From assembly GCF_000222585.1 (NCBI RefSeq), contig NZ_AFWE01000156.1, positions 1-51,384 on the forward strand: a stretch of 51,384 bases of DNA, in the 5' to 3' direction. Origin of the DNA: Vibrio scophthalmi LMG 19158. Lineage in GTDB: Bacteria; Pseudomonadota; Gammaproteobacteria; Enterobacterales; Vibrionaceae. Under the pieces are notes generated by a model that worked only from the letters and a program-made list of their open reading frames with translations, was not told the DNA's origin and searched no databases. Position 1 is the first letter of the stretch. Every line of letters starts with the position of its first letter. Both the position numbers and the translations under genes were made by a program. Below are positions 43,776 to 51,384 of this stretch, piece by piece.

Positions 43776-44393
43776 ATGACATTAACAATCTGGCTTTCGC
43801 TTTTTACTGTCTGCTTACTCGGAGCTATGTCACCAGGGCCAAGTTTAGCGATGGTCGCAAAACATAGCCTTGCTGGAGGCCGTAGCAACGGCCTTGCCAC
43901 CGCATGGGCGCATGCGTTTGGTATTGGTATTTATGCGTTTATTACCTTGATTGGCTTGGCAGTAGTATTGCAACAATCCCCACTGCTGTTCAAAACCATT
44001 AGTTATGCGGGAGCGGCTTACTTAGCCTATTTAGGCGTCAATGCGTTGCGCTCTAAAGGCGGTGTTGCTGCTAAACTGCAGTCAGGTGAGCAAACAAGCT
44101 TATGGCAATCGGCGAAAGAAGGTTTCTTGATTTCTATCTTAAGCCCTAAGATTTCTCTGTTCTTCATTGCTCTATTTAGCCAATTTATCGCGGTTGGCAG
44201 TGATTTCAACAGTAAAGCTGTGATTGTGATTACCCCTCTCGTTGTGGATGGTTTGTGGTACACCCTTGTGACGTGTTTGCTTTCTAGCGCTCGCTTTATT
44301 GACAAAATAAGGACTAAGGCACAGTTGATCGATCGCCTTTCTGGCATCATCCTGATTTTGTTAGCCGCGCGAGTGGTCTTTACCCTTAACTAA
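43776..44393 (+). CDS. LysE/RhtB-family amino acid exporter
   Basis: This 205-residue protein has six membrane segments and the family's opening motif MSPGPSLAMVAKHSLAGGRSNG at about 18-38, with LGVNALRSK and the central LSPKISLFF segment. LysE/RhtB proteins export amino acids such as lysine, threonine or homoserine lactone. It lies 90 bp after a LysR gene and about 50 bp before an oxidoreductase gene on the same strand. The weak ribosome site (TAAGAT) is near the start. Substrate cannot be told from sequence. Confidence 0.92.
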   Translation: MTLTIWLSLFTVCLLGAMSPGPSLAMVAKHSLAGGRSNGLATAWAHAFGIGIYAFITLIGLAVVLQQSPLLFKTISYAGAAYLAYLGVNALRSKGGVAAKLQSGEQTSLWQSAKEGFLISILSPKISLFFIALFSQFIAVGSDFNSKAVIVITPLVVDGLWYTLVTCLLSSARFIDKIRTKAQLIDRLSGIILILLAARVVFTLN

Positions 44394-44440
44394 AGACACA
44401 TTATCTCGCGATAAAGATTATGCACGAAATTAGGCCTATT

Positions 44441-45421
44441 ATGATTAGACTTGCCGTTATAGGTACCAATTGGATTACCAAACAATTTATCGAAGCAGCA
44501 CTGTTTACTGAGAAGTATCAATTAAGCGCGATTTACTCACGTTCTATGGATTCGGCGCGCTCTTTCGCGCAACAGTTTCCAACAGCGGCCCCCTTACTGT
44601 TTGATGATTTGTCTGCTCTTGCTGCGAGTTCTGCAATCGATGCGGTCTATATCGCCAGCCCTAACTCGTTTCATGCCGAGCAAGCGATTCAATTATTGCA
44701 TTCGGGCAAGCATGTGATTTGTGAAAAGCCGTTAGCGGCGAACTATGCACTGGCACAACGTATGTTTGAGACAGCCGAACAGAACCAAGTTGTCTTGTGT
44801 GAAGCGTTTATGTCTCCTCACACGCCAAACTTTAAAACACTAGAAGCTGAGTTACCTCGCATAGGTCGATTAACCAAGGCGTTTATTAGTTATTGCCAAT
44901 ACTCGTCACGTTATCCGAAATATCTAGCCGGTGAGAATCCCAATACCTTTAATCCCGCTTTCGCAAATGGCTCGATGGTTGATATTGGATTTTATTGTCT
45001 TGCTTCGGCAGTCACGCTATTTGGTGAACCGCGACAAGTGAGTGCACAAGCGCAACTGCTACCTTCCGGAGTGGATGGCAGCGGTAGTGTTATTTTGGCT
45101 TATGACGGGTTTGAAGTGGTGCTACAGCATTCGAAAACCAGTGACTCGCTATTGCCGAGCGAATTCCAAGGCGAAGATGGCGTGTTGCACATGTCGATGA
45201 TATCGATTGGCAAACAAATCACCAAAACGCTTCGTGGCCAAGCAACAGAAGACCTTTCCGTACAGCAACATAGTAACCCGATGATCTATGAAGCGCTCGA
45301 TTTTGCTGAGAAGATCGTCAATAATCACATCGACCCAGAGGCGAAACAACGCTCGCTGGTGGTTGCTAAGTTATTAACGGAAATTCGTCGCCAAACCGGG
45401 GTGGTTTTTCCCCAAGATTGA
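44441..45421 (+). CDS. Gfo/Idh/MocA-family NAD(P)-dependent oxidoreductase
   Basis: This 326-residue protein starts at ATG 44441 (AGG upstream), giving the Rossmann motif RLAVIGTNWITKQF at the very start; the earlier ATG at 44420 adds seven residues. The signature motif of the family EKPL (in HVICEKPLAANY at about 88-99) carries the catalytic lysine. The C-terminal beta-sheet domain (about 120-326) binds the sugar or polyol. The nucleotide-loop glycine pattern is GxNWxT rather than the usual GxGxxG, which is common in one branch. Substrate unknown. It starts 48 bp after the exporter gene and ends 12 bp before the OsmC gene. Confidence 0.9.
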   Translation: MIRLAVIGTNWITKQFIEAALFTEKYQLSAIYSRSMDSARSFAQQFPTAAPLLFDDLSALAASSAIDAVYIASPNSFHAEQAIQLLHSGKHVICEKPLAANYALAQRMFETAEQNQVVLCEAFMSPHTPNFKTLEAELPRIGRLTKAFISYCQYSSRYPKYLAGENPNTFNPAFANGSMVDIGFYCLASAVTLFGEPRQVSAQAQLLPSGVDGSGSVILAYDGFEVVLQHSKTSDSLLPSEFQGEDGVLHMSMISIGKQITKTLRGQATEDLSVQQHSNPMIYEALDFAEKIVNNHIDPEAKQRSLVVAKLLTEIRRQTGVVFPQD

Positions 45422-45433
45422 TGAGAGATAGAA

Positions 45434-45832
45434 ATGCAAGCTGAAGTAAAGTGGGTTGAAGATTTTAAGTTCCTAGGTCAATCGCAGTCAGGCCACTCGG
45501 TCGTCATGGATGGTAATGGTGGTGCGACAGCACCAAGTCCAATGGAAATGGTATTGATGGCTGCTGGTGGCTGTAGTTCAGTCGATGTTGTCGATGGTTT
45601 AAAAGAAGCAGGCCAGAAGGTGACGGCATGCACTGCAAAATTAACAACAGAACGTCGTGAAACGGCACCGCGCATATTTACGCAGGTTAATATACATTTC
45701 GAAATTTCGGGCGATAACATCGACCCTCAGATTGCCGCTAAAGTCGCCGCCGACTCACTAGAGAAATATTGCTCGGTTTGCCTGATGCTAGGTAAAGGGG
45801 TTGAAATGAGCCATAGCTGGGAAATTATCTAA
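45434..45832 (+). CDS. OsmC-family peroxide-defence protein (YhfA-like)
   Basis: This 132-residue OsmC/Ohr fold protein has the reactive cysteine C47 (AAGGCSSVDVV) and a second cysteine pair C113/C116 (KYCSVCLML), of which C113 occupies the conserved partner position. Such proteins reduce organic hydroperoxides. The overall match is to E. coli YhfA, whose role is not well established. It is 12 bp downstream of the oxidoreductase gene, so probably in the same transcript. Confidence 0.93.
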   Translation: MQAEVKWVEDFKFLGQSQSGHSVVMDGNGGATAPSPMEMVLMAAGGCSSVDVVDGLKEAGQKVTACTAKLTTERRETAPRIFTQVNIHFEISGDNIDPQIAAKVAADSLEKYCSVCLMLGKGVEMSHSWEII

Positions 45833-45950
45833 CCCATTTCTTTTACCGATTATCATTGAGTCGAGTACTACGCTCGGCTCTTTATCTTGTTTAGTGATTT
45901 GACTAAAGCATGACTGACTAATTGGATACGGCAATGAGTTGTCGCTAGAC

Positions 45951-46496
45951 TCACGGCAAAATCTCTATTGGGGTACCTTGTTTTACCAGTCGTAGTAATT
46001 CATCCATTTCTTCATTGGTTAGCGCAATGCAACCATCTGTCCAATCAAAGCTCTGTACAAATGCACTCGAACGGGCCTCACCATTCTTTTGACCGTGAAT
46101 TTTAATGTCACCGCCGGGATTAACACTCAGGCTATTGGCGACAGCCATATCGTTTAGATTTGGGTAGTCGATGTGTATTGAGCGGTAAAACTGCGAGTTC
46201 TCCATCACATGGCCAAGGCTATAGTTGCCTTCAGGTGTACGTTGGTCGCCTTCTTCTCTTTTATGACCAATTGGCTGTTTTCCGAGTGCGATACGAAATT
46301 CGCGGATAACTTCGCCATCTTTGAATAGGTATAAGCGACGTTTTGATTTATCAACGCTGACTTTATCGACACTGGCATTATCGGTAGCGACTTGATTGGC
46401 CGTCGATTCATTTGCAGGCGCATCAATGATGAGCGTAAGTTGTGCTAGTGATGGCGTTGAAGCAACGAAAGCGAGTAAGAGAATCCATCGTTTCAT
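45951..46496 (-). CDS. L,D-transpeptidase family protein (YkuD domain), secreted
   Basis: This 181-residue protein begins with a Sec signal peptide (RWILLLAFVASTPSLAQ, cleavage after about residue 18) and has a YkuD domain (about 45-180). The active-site H134 lies in IKIHGQ and the catalytic cysteine C156 in DWTDGCIALTNEEMDELL, matching the HxxG...S/T-x-GC pattern. Such enzymes form 3-3 cross-links in peptidoglycan or attach proteins to it. It is a single gene; the divergent diguanylate cyclase starts 357 bp away. Exact reaction (cross-linking or anchoring) is unknown. Confidence 0.92.
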   Translation of the reverse strand: MKRWILLLAFVASTPSLAQLTLIIDAPANESTANQVATDNASVDKVSVDKSKRRLYLFKDGEVIREFRIALGKQPIGHKREEGDQRTPEGNYSLGHVMENSQFYRSIHIDYPNLNDMAVANSLSVNPGGDIKIHGQKNGEARSSAFVQSFDWTDGCIALTNEEMDELLRLVKQGTPIEILP

Positions 46497-46852
46497 TGAA
46501 AAGCATAATTCCAGTTGAGGTCAATACATGGAGTTTAGCCGTTATAGGTTCACTGTCTACAATATCTTGGTCGAGGGATGGGTGAAAGAGTGGTTTTTAT
46601 CGCTGTCCTTTTCTAAGCATTAAGAATGAAATAGCAGCTTAATGTTCCTGCACGAGTTTTAGACGATGCATGAAACTAATGTAAAAAATGGACAGAAGAT
46701 CAAAAAAATGCAATTAGAATCATGTATATGATATTTATACGCAACTAAGTGCGAGGTAGTTAACACGACGTCTCGAATTCTATTTGATCATCGTGAGGTC
46801 AGTGCTAATTTTGTAATGCGAAATTACCATTCAAGCGAAAGAAAGGATCTCA
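46497..46852. other. Divergent intergenic region with a possible 31-residue frame
   Basis: About 355 bp between the L,D-transpeptidase and diguanylate cyclase genes. A small frame at 46528-46623 (plus strand, 31 residues, starting MEFSRYRFTVYN) has GAGG eight bases before its ATG, but nothing else supports it. The diguanylate cyclase ribosome site AAAGGA is at the end. No promoter is clear. Confidence 0.3.
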
Positions 46853-48976
46853 ATGTTTGCGCGCGCATTGCTAAAAAACATCATGTCAGCAAGAAATCAT
46901 CGCTTTCTTGCGCATTCACTGTTTCAGTACATTGATGAACTGCTCGAACCGCAGTCGGCGAGTATTGTTTCTGAACCCCATTCGAGCGAGCAACCGCAAA
47001 GTTTATACGAGCAAGGTGATCCCACTACACTTAGTAACTATCCTGATACTTTTTGGTCTTGGGTTGCTCAATTTGATACCTCTGATGGTCTTATTCCTTT
47101 AGCGATGGCAACCTGCCAGTGGGAAGGAAATAGTATCATCAATCATGATAGCTACATTTTCATGATCGACAATTTCTCAGAAGCGCGCACCTATCTGATT
47201 TTGGAAAATGTCGAAGCAGATAAAATGCAGCAAGCCAGTCTGGAAAATTCACTTGATTTATTACAAGTTATTGCATCTCGTTGGCAATGTGTCCGTGCCG
47301 AATTAGAAGCCGCGAGTGAATACAAACAGCGGGACATTAAAGAAGCCAAGTATCTTGATGTGATCCAGCAGCGCGAAAAATTCATTGAAGATATGAAGCT
47401 AGTACAGCGCATTTCGGTTGAGATATCTAACCCAGAAACCATTGATGATTTGCACCGTATTGCGGTTGAGGCGATTCGCGAACAATTGGGTTTTGACCGT
47501 GCGGCATTTATGCTACTTGATATTAAGAAGCGCTGTTTTAGTGGCACTTTTGGTACTGATGAGAATGGAAAAACAGTTGAATTACAACACACCCAATATG
47601 ATCTTCATCAGCTAGAAGAAGCTTATATCAATGCACTCTTTGAAGGGCAAGATGGGTTAGTTGTGCTTGAAGATGCTCCTCTTTACAACGATGGTGCAGT
47701 GATTGGCCAAGGTTGGAACGGTATGCTGATCTTGCGCGATGGCGATGACATCATCGGCTGGGTTGCTCTTGATAATTACATTAATCGTTCACCTATTACC
47801 TCTTATCAAAAACAGATGCTGGAGTCATTTGGCTCGCTGTTAGCGCAGATCTACATTCGCAAGCGTCAGGAACAGAATGTGAGAATGTTGCACGCTAGTA
47901 TGGTTGAGCTTTCACGTTGCATGACGGTGCGTGATGTCTGTAAATCTGCGGTAACATTTGGTATTAATCGTTTGGGCATCGATCGCCTAGCGGTCTTCTT
48001 GACCGACGAAAATTGTTCTTACATGCAAGGTACTTGGGGAACGGACATCCAAGGTAACGTGGTCGATGAGTCTTATTACCGCTCTGAATTAGTTGATCGT
48101 TCTATCGTGAACAATGCGCGCTCGAATCCGAATGAAGTGGTGTTTGAAGAGTCGGTACCGATTTATCATGATTATCACATTGTTGGTTTCGGCTGGACGG
48201 CAATGACAATGTTAACCAGTAGCAGCGGTGAGCCAGTTGCTTTTATCGCCGCCGATAACTTGATCCGACGTATTCCTTTGACCCATCAGCAACGCGAAAT
48301 GATACGGATGTTTGCCTCGAACCTGACTGAGGTATTGTCACGAACTCGCGCTCAAGAAGCGGTGCATGTACTCAATGAAACATTGGAGCAAGAGGTCAAA
48401 GAACGGACGAAAGAACTACAAAAAGCCAATGAGCAACTTGAATTGATGGCGAAGATGGATCCTCTTACACGCCTTGGTAATCGTCGTATGCTCGAATCAT
48501 TGCTAGAGGATATCTGTGTTGATGATAAAGGCCGTGGTGCAACTTATGGCCTAATTTTGGTGGATATTGATCATTTCGGTTTGTACAACAATTATTATGG
48601 TCATATGCAGGGTGATATCGCACTCATGCGCGTTGGTAGTATTTTGCAGTATCACGCCCAACTCTCCAATGAAGTATTTTGTCGCATTGGTGGCGAAGAG
48701 TTTGCATTATTAGTCGTTAATCAGAATGAACAGCAGGTTGTTGCATTGGCAGAACGAATTCGTTCCAGCATAGAAGAAGAGGCTATACCTCATGCTGATA
48801 ACGAGGGACGCAGCGTGTTAACAGTCTCTGTTGGTTACACTGTCACAAGTGTGGCGGGTGATGAGTTTAACTTTGATGCACTCTATGGGCAGGCTGACCA
48901 AGCGCTTTATCAAGCCAAAGGCAGTGGACGTAACATCATTCGTGGTTACAAAATGCCATTAGAAGCCGTTGAATAA
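46853..48976 (+). CDS. Diguanylate cyclase with two GAF sensor domains
   Basis: This 707-residue soluble protein starts with an uncharacterised N-terminal part (1-180), then two similar GAF-like domains (about 185-340 and 350-505), each with the pattern FDRAAF/IDRLAVF, FGTDENGK/WGTDIQGN and WVALDNYINRSPIT/FIAADNLIRRIPLT. A coiled coil (about 510-535) leads to the GGDEF domain starting DPLTRLGNRRML; its active motif is GGEEF at 613-617, without an RxxD inhibitory site. It should make c-di-GMP from GTP in response to a small molecule or light/redox signal bound by GAF. AAAGGA is a strong ribosome site. It ends at a strong bidirectional terminator. Confidence 0.93.
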   Translation: MFARALLKNIMSARNHRFLAHSLFQYIDELLEPQSASIVSEPHSSEQPQSLYEQGDPTTLSNYPDTFWSWVAQFDTSDGLIPLAMATCQWEGNSIINHDSYIFMIDNFSEARTYLILENVEADKMQQASLENSLDLLQVIASRWQCVRAELEAASEYKQRDIKEAKYLDVIQQREKFIEDMKLVQRISVEISNPETIDDLHRIAVEAIREQLGFDRAAFMLLDIKKRCFSGTFGTDENGKTVELQHTQYDLHQLEEAYINALFEGQDGLVVLEDAPLYNDGAVIGQGWNGMLILRDGDDIIGWVALDNYINRSPITSYQKQMLESFGSLLAQIYIRKRQEQNVRMLHASMVELSRCMTVRDVCKSAVTFGINRLGIDRLAVFLTDENCSYMQGTWGTDIQGNVVDESYYRSELVDRSIVNNARSNPNEVVFEESVPIYHDYHIVGFGWTAMTMLTSSSGEPVAFIAADNLIRRIPLTHQQREMIRMFASNLTEVLSRTRAQEAVHVLNETLEQEVKERTKELQKANEQLELMAKMDPLTRLGNRRMLESLLEDICVDDKGRGATYGLILVDIDHFGLYNNYYGHMQGDIALMRVGSILQYHAQLSNEVFCRIGGEEFALLVVNQNEQQVVALAERIRSSIEEEAIPHADNEGRSVLTVSVGYTVTSVAGDEFNFDALYGQADQALYQAKGSGRNIIRGYKMPLEAVE

Positions 48977-48977
48977 T

Positions 48978-49006
48978 AAAAAAGCAGCCGTATGGCTGCT
49001 TTTTTA
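48978..49006. terminator. Bidirectional terminator shared by the cyclase and 55-residue genes
   Basis: The perfect stem AAAAAAGCAGCC / GGCTGCTTTTTT with a GTAT loop starts two bases after the cyclase stop. Its right end overlaps the stop codon of the minus-strand small gene (49004). Confidence 0.93.
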
Positions 49007-49171
49007 TGGAATGATTGAAAAGATATCGCTTGGTGCAAATCCATTCTGTTTCAGTACGGCGATCGCTTCATCTCTATTTTCAGCAGAAACTAATAATTCC
49101 GCTATTTTGTCGCCATCAAAATAGAGAATTCGATATTGCTGGCTTAAATACTCTTTTTTTACTGCAGACAT
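49004..49171 (-). CDS. Small protein of unknown function (55 residues)
   Basis: I start at ATG 49171 (MSAVKKEYLSQQYRILYFDG), because AGGGG lies five bases upstream; longer starts are possible but lack a site. The protein is soluble, with a beta-hairpin-like start and a helix (NRDEAIAVLKQNGF) and ends FAPSDIFSIIP. It reads like a small fold of the kind found in many Vibrio proteins of unknown role. It is convergent with the cyclase gene and its stop lies in the shared terminator. It is 130 bp downstream of the Bat operon and on the same strand. Confidence 0.65.
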   Translation of the reverse strand: MSAVKKEYLSQQYRILYFDGDKIAELLVSAENRDEAIAVLKQNGFAPSDIFSIIP

Positions 49172-49300
49172 ACTACCCCTCATTGAATTACCGCCTAATA
49201 CTAATCCCCTATAGTGTAGATGGATACTGCGATAAGCGGCAAAACTATACTGGTCTGAAAGATGATGCAATAATCAATCTGTTGCAGAGCTTTTGTTTGT

Positions 49301-50974
49301 CTAAAGTTTGGCCAATTGAGACGGTTGCTGCTTTTTTATTGGTGTTTGTTTCGCCAGTTGTTTGATCAGTTTGATGAGTTGAGCATTGCTCCACACCGAA
49401 TCGCCTCCCCCATAGATATGGTTGTTCATCGCTTCAAGCTCAGTTTTGATTTTGTCGATGAGAGGGGAGTCCTGACATTCCCGCTCCGCTAGCCAGACTC
49501 CAATTAGGTGCTGAATACGAGGCGCATCTTGTCGCTCAATAGCAATGAGTATGGTTTTAGTTGTGTCGAGCGCTGCACTTGAAAGGTGGGGAGCCTCCTT
49601 TTGTCGGCCTAATCGCGTTTTGATATGCCAAGCAAGAGTAGTTATCCATAAAAGGGCAAAGAGCGCAGTTAGGTAAGGCCAATAACCGCGATCATACTCA
49701 ACCACGATGCTGTGCGTAGGCAGAGAAGGAGGCGTGACTACGGCAGGAGCCGCGCTTAACTCATTCGGTTCTATTGTCAGGGATAGTGCATTAAGCGAAG
49801 TGACGACTTTACGATCACTGGCGGTATTCCACCATTCAAGATCAATGTTTGGTAAGACATACTGGCCAGATTTTTGGGCAATCAATACTTGTTTTACCGT
49901 CATCTTAAAATTGCCATCAGAGAGTTGAGTATACTGAGGCTTTTCAGCGTATTGACGAATGGCACTAGGGTAATTGACGATAAACTGTGGGAATCGTTCT
50001 GGCGCTAAACCCTCGACAGTCAAAGTCAATTCGCGAGTAATCGAGTCACCCACGGTAACCTTGAGTTCGCTGTTGCTTTTATCTTTTGAGACTTTCGAGA
50101 GCACATTGCCATCAGCATCTAACCAACGTTGTGTTAAATCCAGCGACGGGGTCGGGATCCACTGTTTACCAAAACCTTGAGGTTTTGCTTTGACTTCCAA
50201 TGGGAAGGCTTCTGGTGCAATGTTGATAGGAATGAGTTTGGTACTGCCAGTACGGTTACTGCCGTGTACTAGAGTGGCTGAAAAACCAAGGCTATTTAAC
50301 GTGTAGTGACCAGCTTGTTCGGCTGTGACCAAAAATCGTTGTTCAAAGACCGTCACTTCAACACCGTTAACAACTTGTGTTGTCTGCTTGGCTTTTCCCT
50401 GTTCAGTAACAGATAGGCCCGGGCTATTATTGAGCGCAGCGGGGGCGATAAAGTTTGGATTTTGTAATCGACGTAGGTCAGCTTTAAAGATTAGGCGTGT
50501 GGTCAACTCTGCGCTTTGATCAGGATAAAGCGTTGAGCGAGATAACTGGCTTTGAATCTCAACGAGATCATTTTGCTTTGGCAAGTCAGTATCAGCATTT
50601 ACCGTCATCTCTATCGGCTGTGAATAGCTACCCTCTATTTCGAAGGCTGGAATAGTCAATTGACCGAGCGATTTGGCTTTTAGGGCGATCGTCCATTCAC
50701 TTGAACTACTACGTTTACCGTTAGTAAAGTTCAATGAGCTGGCAAAGCTTGGTTGCCCAAGAAAAAAATTCGCTTCTAGTGGTTTGAAATCAATGGCGTC
50801 AGCATCTACTTTTTCATCAAAAATAAGGCGCAACTGAAAGACTTCGGCCTGAGTCACTTGATTGCTTTTAACCACCGCCCAAAGGTTTGCAGCAAAAGCG
50901 TTACTGGTAAAGGCTAGGAGACTCACGAGAGTCATCATCAATGCCAAGAGAGTGCGATGTTTGAATATTACCAT
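49301..50974 (-). CDS. batD: BatD-family protein (oxygen tolerance, Bat operon)
   Basis: This 557-residue protein has a Sec signal peptide (about 1-28, cleavage after AFA), a large periplasmic region of repeated beta-sandwich modules (about 30-425) with BatD motifs (QLRLIFDEKVDADAIDF near the start, LTTRLIFKADLRRLQNPNF in the middle) and one membrane helix near the C-terminus (YLTALFALLWITTLAWHI, about 432-449), then a short cytoplasmic tail. Bat (Bacteroides aerotolerance) operons pair MoxR ATPases with VWA and TPR proteins. Its start overlaps the end of the upstream Bat-type gene by seven bases. Confidence 0.9.
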   Translation of the reverse strand: MVIFKHRTLLALMMTLVSLLAFTSNAFAANLWAVVKSNQVTQAEVFQLRLIFDEKVDADAIDFKPLEANFFLGQPSFASSLNFTNGKRSSSSEWTIALKAKSLGQLTIPAFEIEGSYSQPIEMTVNADTDLPKQNDLVEIQSQLSRSTLYPDQSAELTTRLIFKADLRRLQNPNFIAPAALNNSPGLSVTEQGKAKQTTQVVNGVEVTVFEQRFLVTAEQAGHYTLNSLGFSATLVHGSNRTGSTKLIPINIAPEAFPLEVKAKPQGFGKQWIPTPSLDLTQRWLDADGNVLSKVSKDKSNSELKVTVGDSITRELTLTVEGLAPERFPQFIVNYPSAIRQYAEKPQYTQLSDGNFKMTVKQVLIAQKSGQYVLPNIDLEWWNTASDRKVVTSLNALSLTIEPNELSAAPAVVTPPSLPTHSIVVEYDRGYWPYLTALFALLWITTLAWHIKTRLGRQKEAPHLSSAALDTTKTILIAIERQDAPRIQHLIGVWLAERECQDSPLIDKIKTELEAMNNHIYGGGDSVWSNAQLIKLIKQLAKQTPIKKQQPSQLAKL

Positions 50975-51384
50975 TGTTTGTTCGACTCTTTAGGTGGTTG
51001 TTTTTGTTGTGCTTGTAGCTGAAGCTGAGCACGGATCAGTTGGCTAGGATCTCTCGCGGCTTCCACTTGTTCCAGTTTCCGAAAGGCTGCGTCTTCGCGA
51101 GGGGGCTGATCTGGTGTTGAGGAATTGGCTTGTGCCATGCCTTCACTCTCATTCTGCTTCTGCTTTAGCAAATCGTTTTCCGAATTAAGCTGCGGATCTT
51201 TTTCATTACTGTTATTGGCATTGTCTTGGGAGTGCGATGCCTTTGGTTTAGATTGTTTTTCCGCTTGCTTGCCCTGAGCTTGATCGCCATTCTCGGCTTG
51301 CTGAGACTGCTGAGACTGCTGAGACTGCTGAGACTGCTGAGACTGCTGAGACTGCTGAGACTGCTGAGACTGCTGAGACTGCCT
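50968..51384 (-). CDS. C-terminal part of a Bat-operon VWA/TPR protein (cut by window end)
   Basis: The frame is open to base 51384 without a start, so this is the C-terminal 138 residues of a longer protein. It begins with a run of QSQ repeats (nine 9-bp units, 51301-51381) and continues as a low-complexity, charged, glutamine-rich tail (GKQAEKQSK, NSNEKDPQLNSE) ending LQAQQKQPPKESNKQW. In Bat operons the gene before batD is the VWA- and TPR-containing membrane protein, whose C-terminus is typically disordered and glutamine-rich. Overlaps batD by seven bases. The main domains are not visible. Confidence 0.8.
   Translation of the reverse strand, partial: RQSQQSQQSQQSQQSQQSQQSQQSQQSQQAENGDQAQGKQAEKQSKPKASHSQDNANNSNEKDPQLNSENDLLKQKQNESEGMAQANSSTPDQPPREDAAFRKLEQVEAARDPSQLIRAQLQLQAQQKQPPKESNKQW
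51301..51381 (-). repeat. Nine tandem copies of a 9-bp unit coding QSQ
   Basis: Nine exact copies of CAGTCTCAG (minus strand) encode QSQ repeats in the disordered tail of the Bat-operon protein. Unit length is a multiple of three, so copy-number changes keep the frame and alter tail length only. The array may continue past the window edge. Confidence 0.92.

Overview
The window looks like chromosome of a Vibrionaceae gammaproteobacterium. The evidence is the gene families and their arrangement: a scrB-scrA-scrK operon with divergent scrR, an NhaC-type lysine transporter behind a lysine riboswitch, a YddG exporter, GabD, YjeH, a Bat operon, many c-di-GMP and sensor proteins, and a tRNA-Ser 3' end used as an integration site. 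No ribosomal gene or intact tRNA is present, so species cannot be named.

Positions 1-1562 hold the end of an EAL phosphodiesterase and a soluble chemoreceptor with a zinc-binding CZB domain. Positions 1563-9922 form an AT-rich integrative island of about 8.3 kb, bounded by two identical 24-bp copies of the 3' end of a tRNA-Ser gene. It carries a tyrosine integrase just inside the left boundary, an IS5/IS903-type element, two lipoproteins, a secreted protein, two membrane proteins, a stand-alone HNH protein and a probably frameshifted gene. Neither boundary has the tRNA body, so the sequence left of 1563 is probably another element in a tandem array whose intact tRNA-Ser lies outside the window.

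Positions 9923-11137 contain an Imm11-like immunity protein and a coupled unknown gene with no visible toxin. From 11401 onward the window looks like core or long-resident chromosome: a DUF457 membrane hydrolase, a Nudix hydrolase, the riboswitch-controlled transporter, a CHASE3 hybrid histidine kinase, the sucrose regulon (uptake and phosphorylation by ScrA, cleavage by ScrB, fructose phosphorylation by ScrK, repression by ScrR), an Aae-like efflux module (HlyD, DUF2955, LysR), a GT90 glycosyltransferase, and a 1709-residue Ser/Thr kinase-ATPase-GAF-GGDEF fusion.

Positions 34415-45832 are mainly metabolism and export: YddG, GabD, a MutT-like Nudix enzyme, a second HlyD module with an AraC regulator, an amino-acid export and regulator cluster (YjeH, Lrp, LysR, LysE), a Gfo/Idh/MocA oxidoreductase and an OsmC protein. 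The right end has an L,D-transpeptidase, a two-GAF diguanylate cyclase, a 55-residue protein, BatD and the repeat-rich C-terminal part of a Bat-operon protein cut by the window edge.

The most unusual items are the tandem tRNA-Ser island with largely uncharacterised cargo, the giant kinase-GGDEF fusion with an altered DFG motif, the orphan immunity pair, and a possible small RNA facing the 3' end of the lysine transporter gene. I found no CRISPR array and no clearly recognisable complete defence system.
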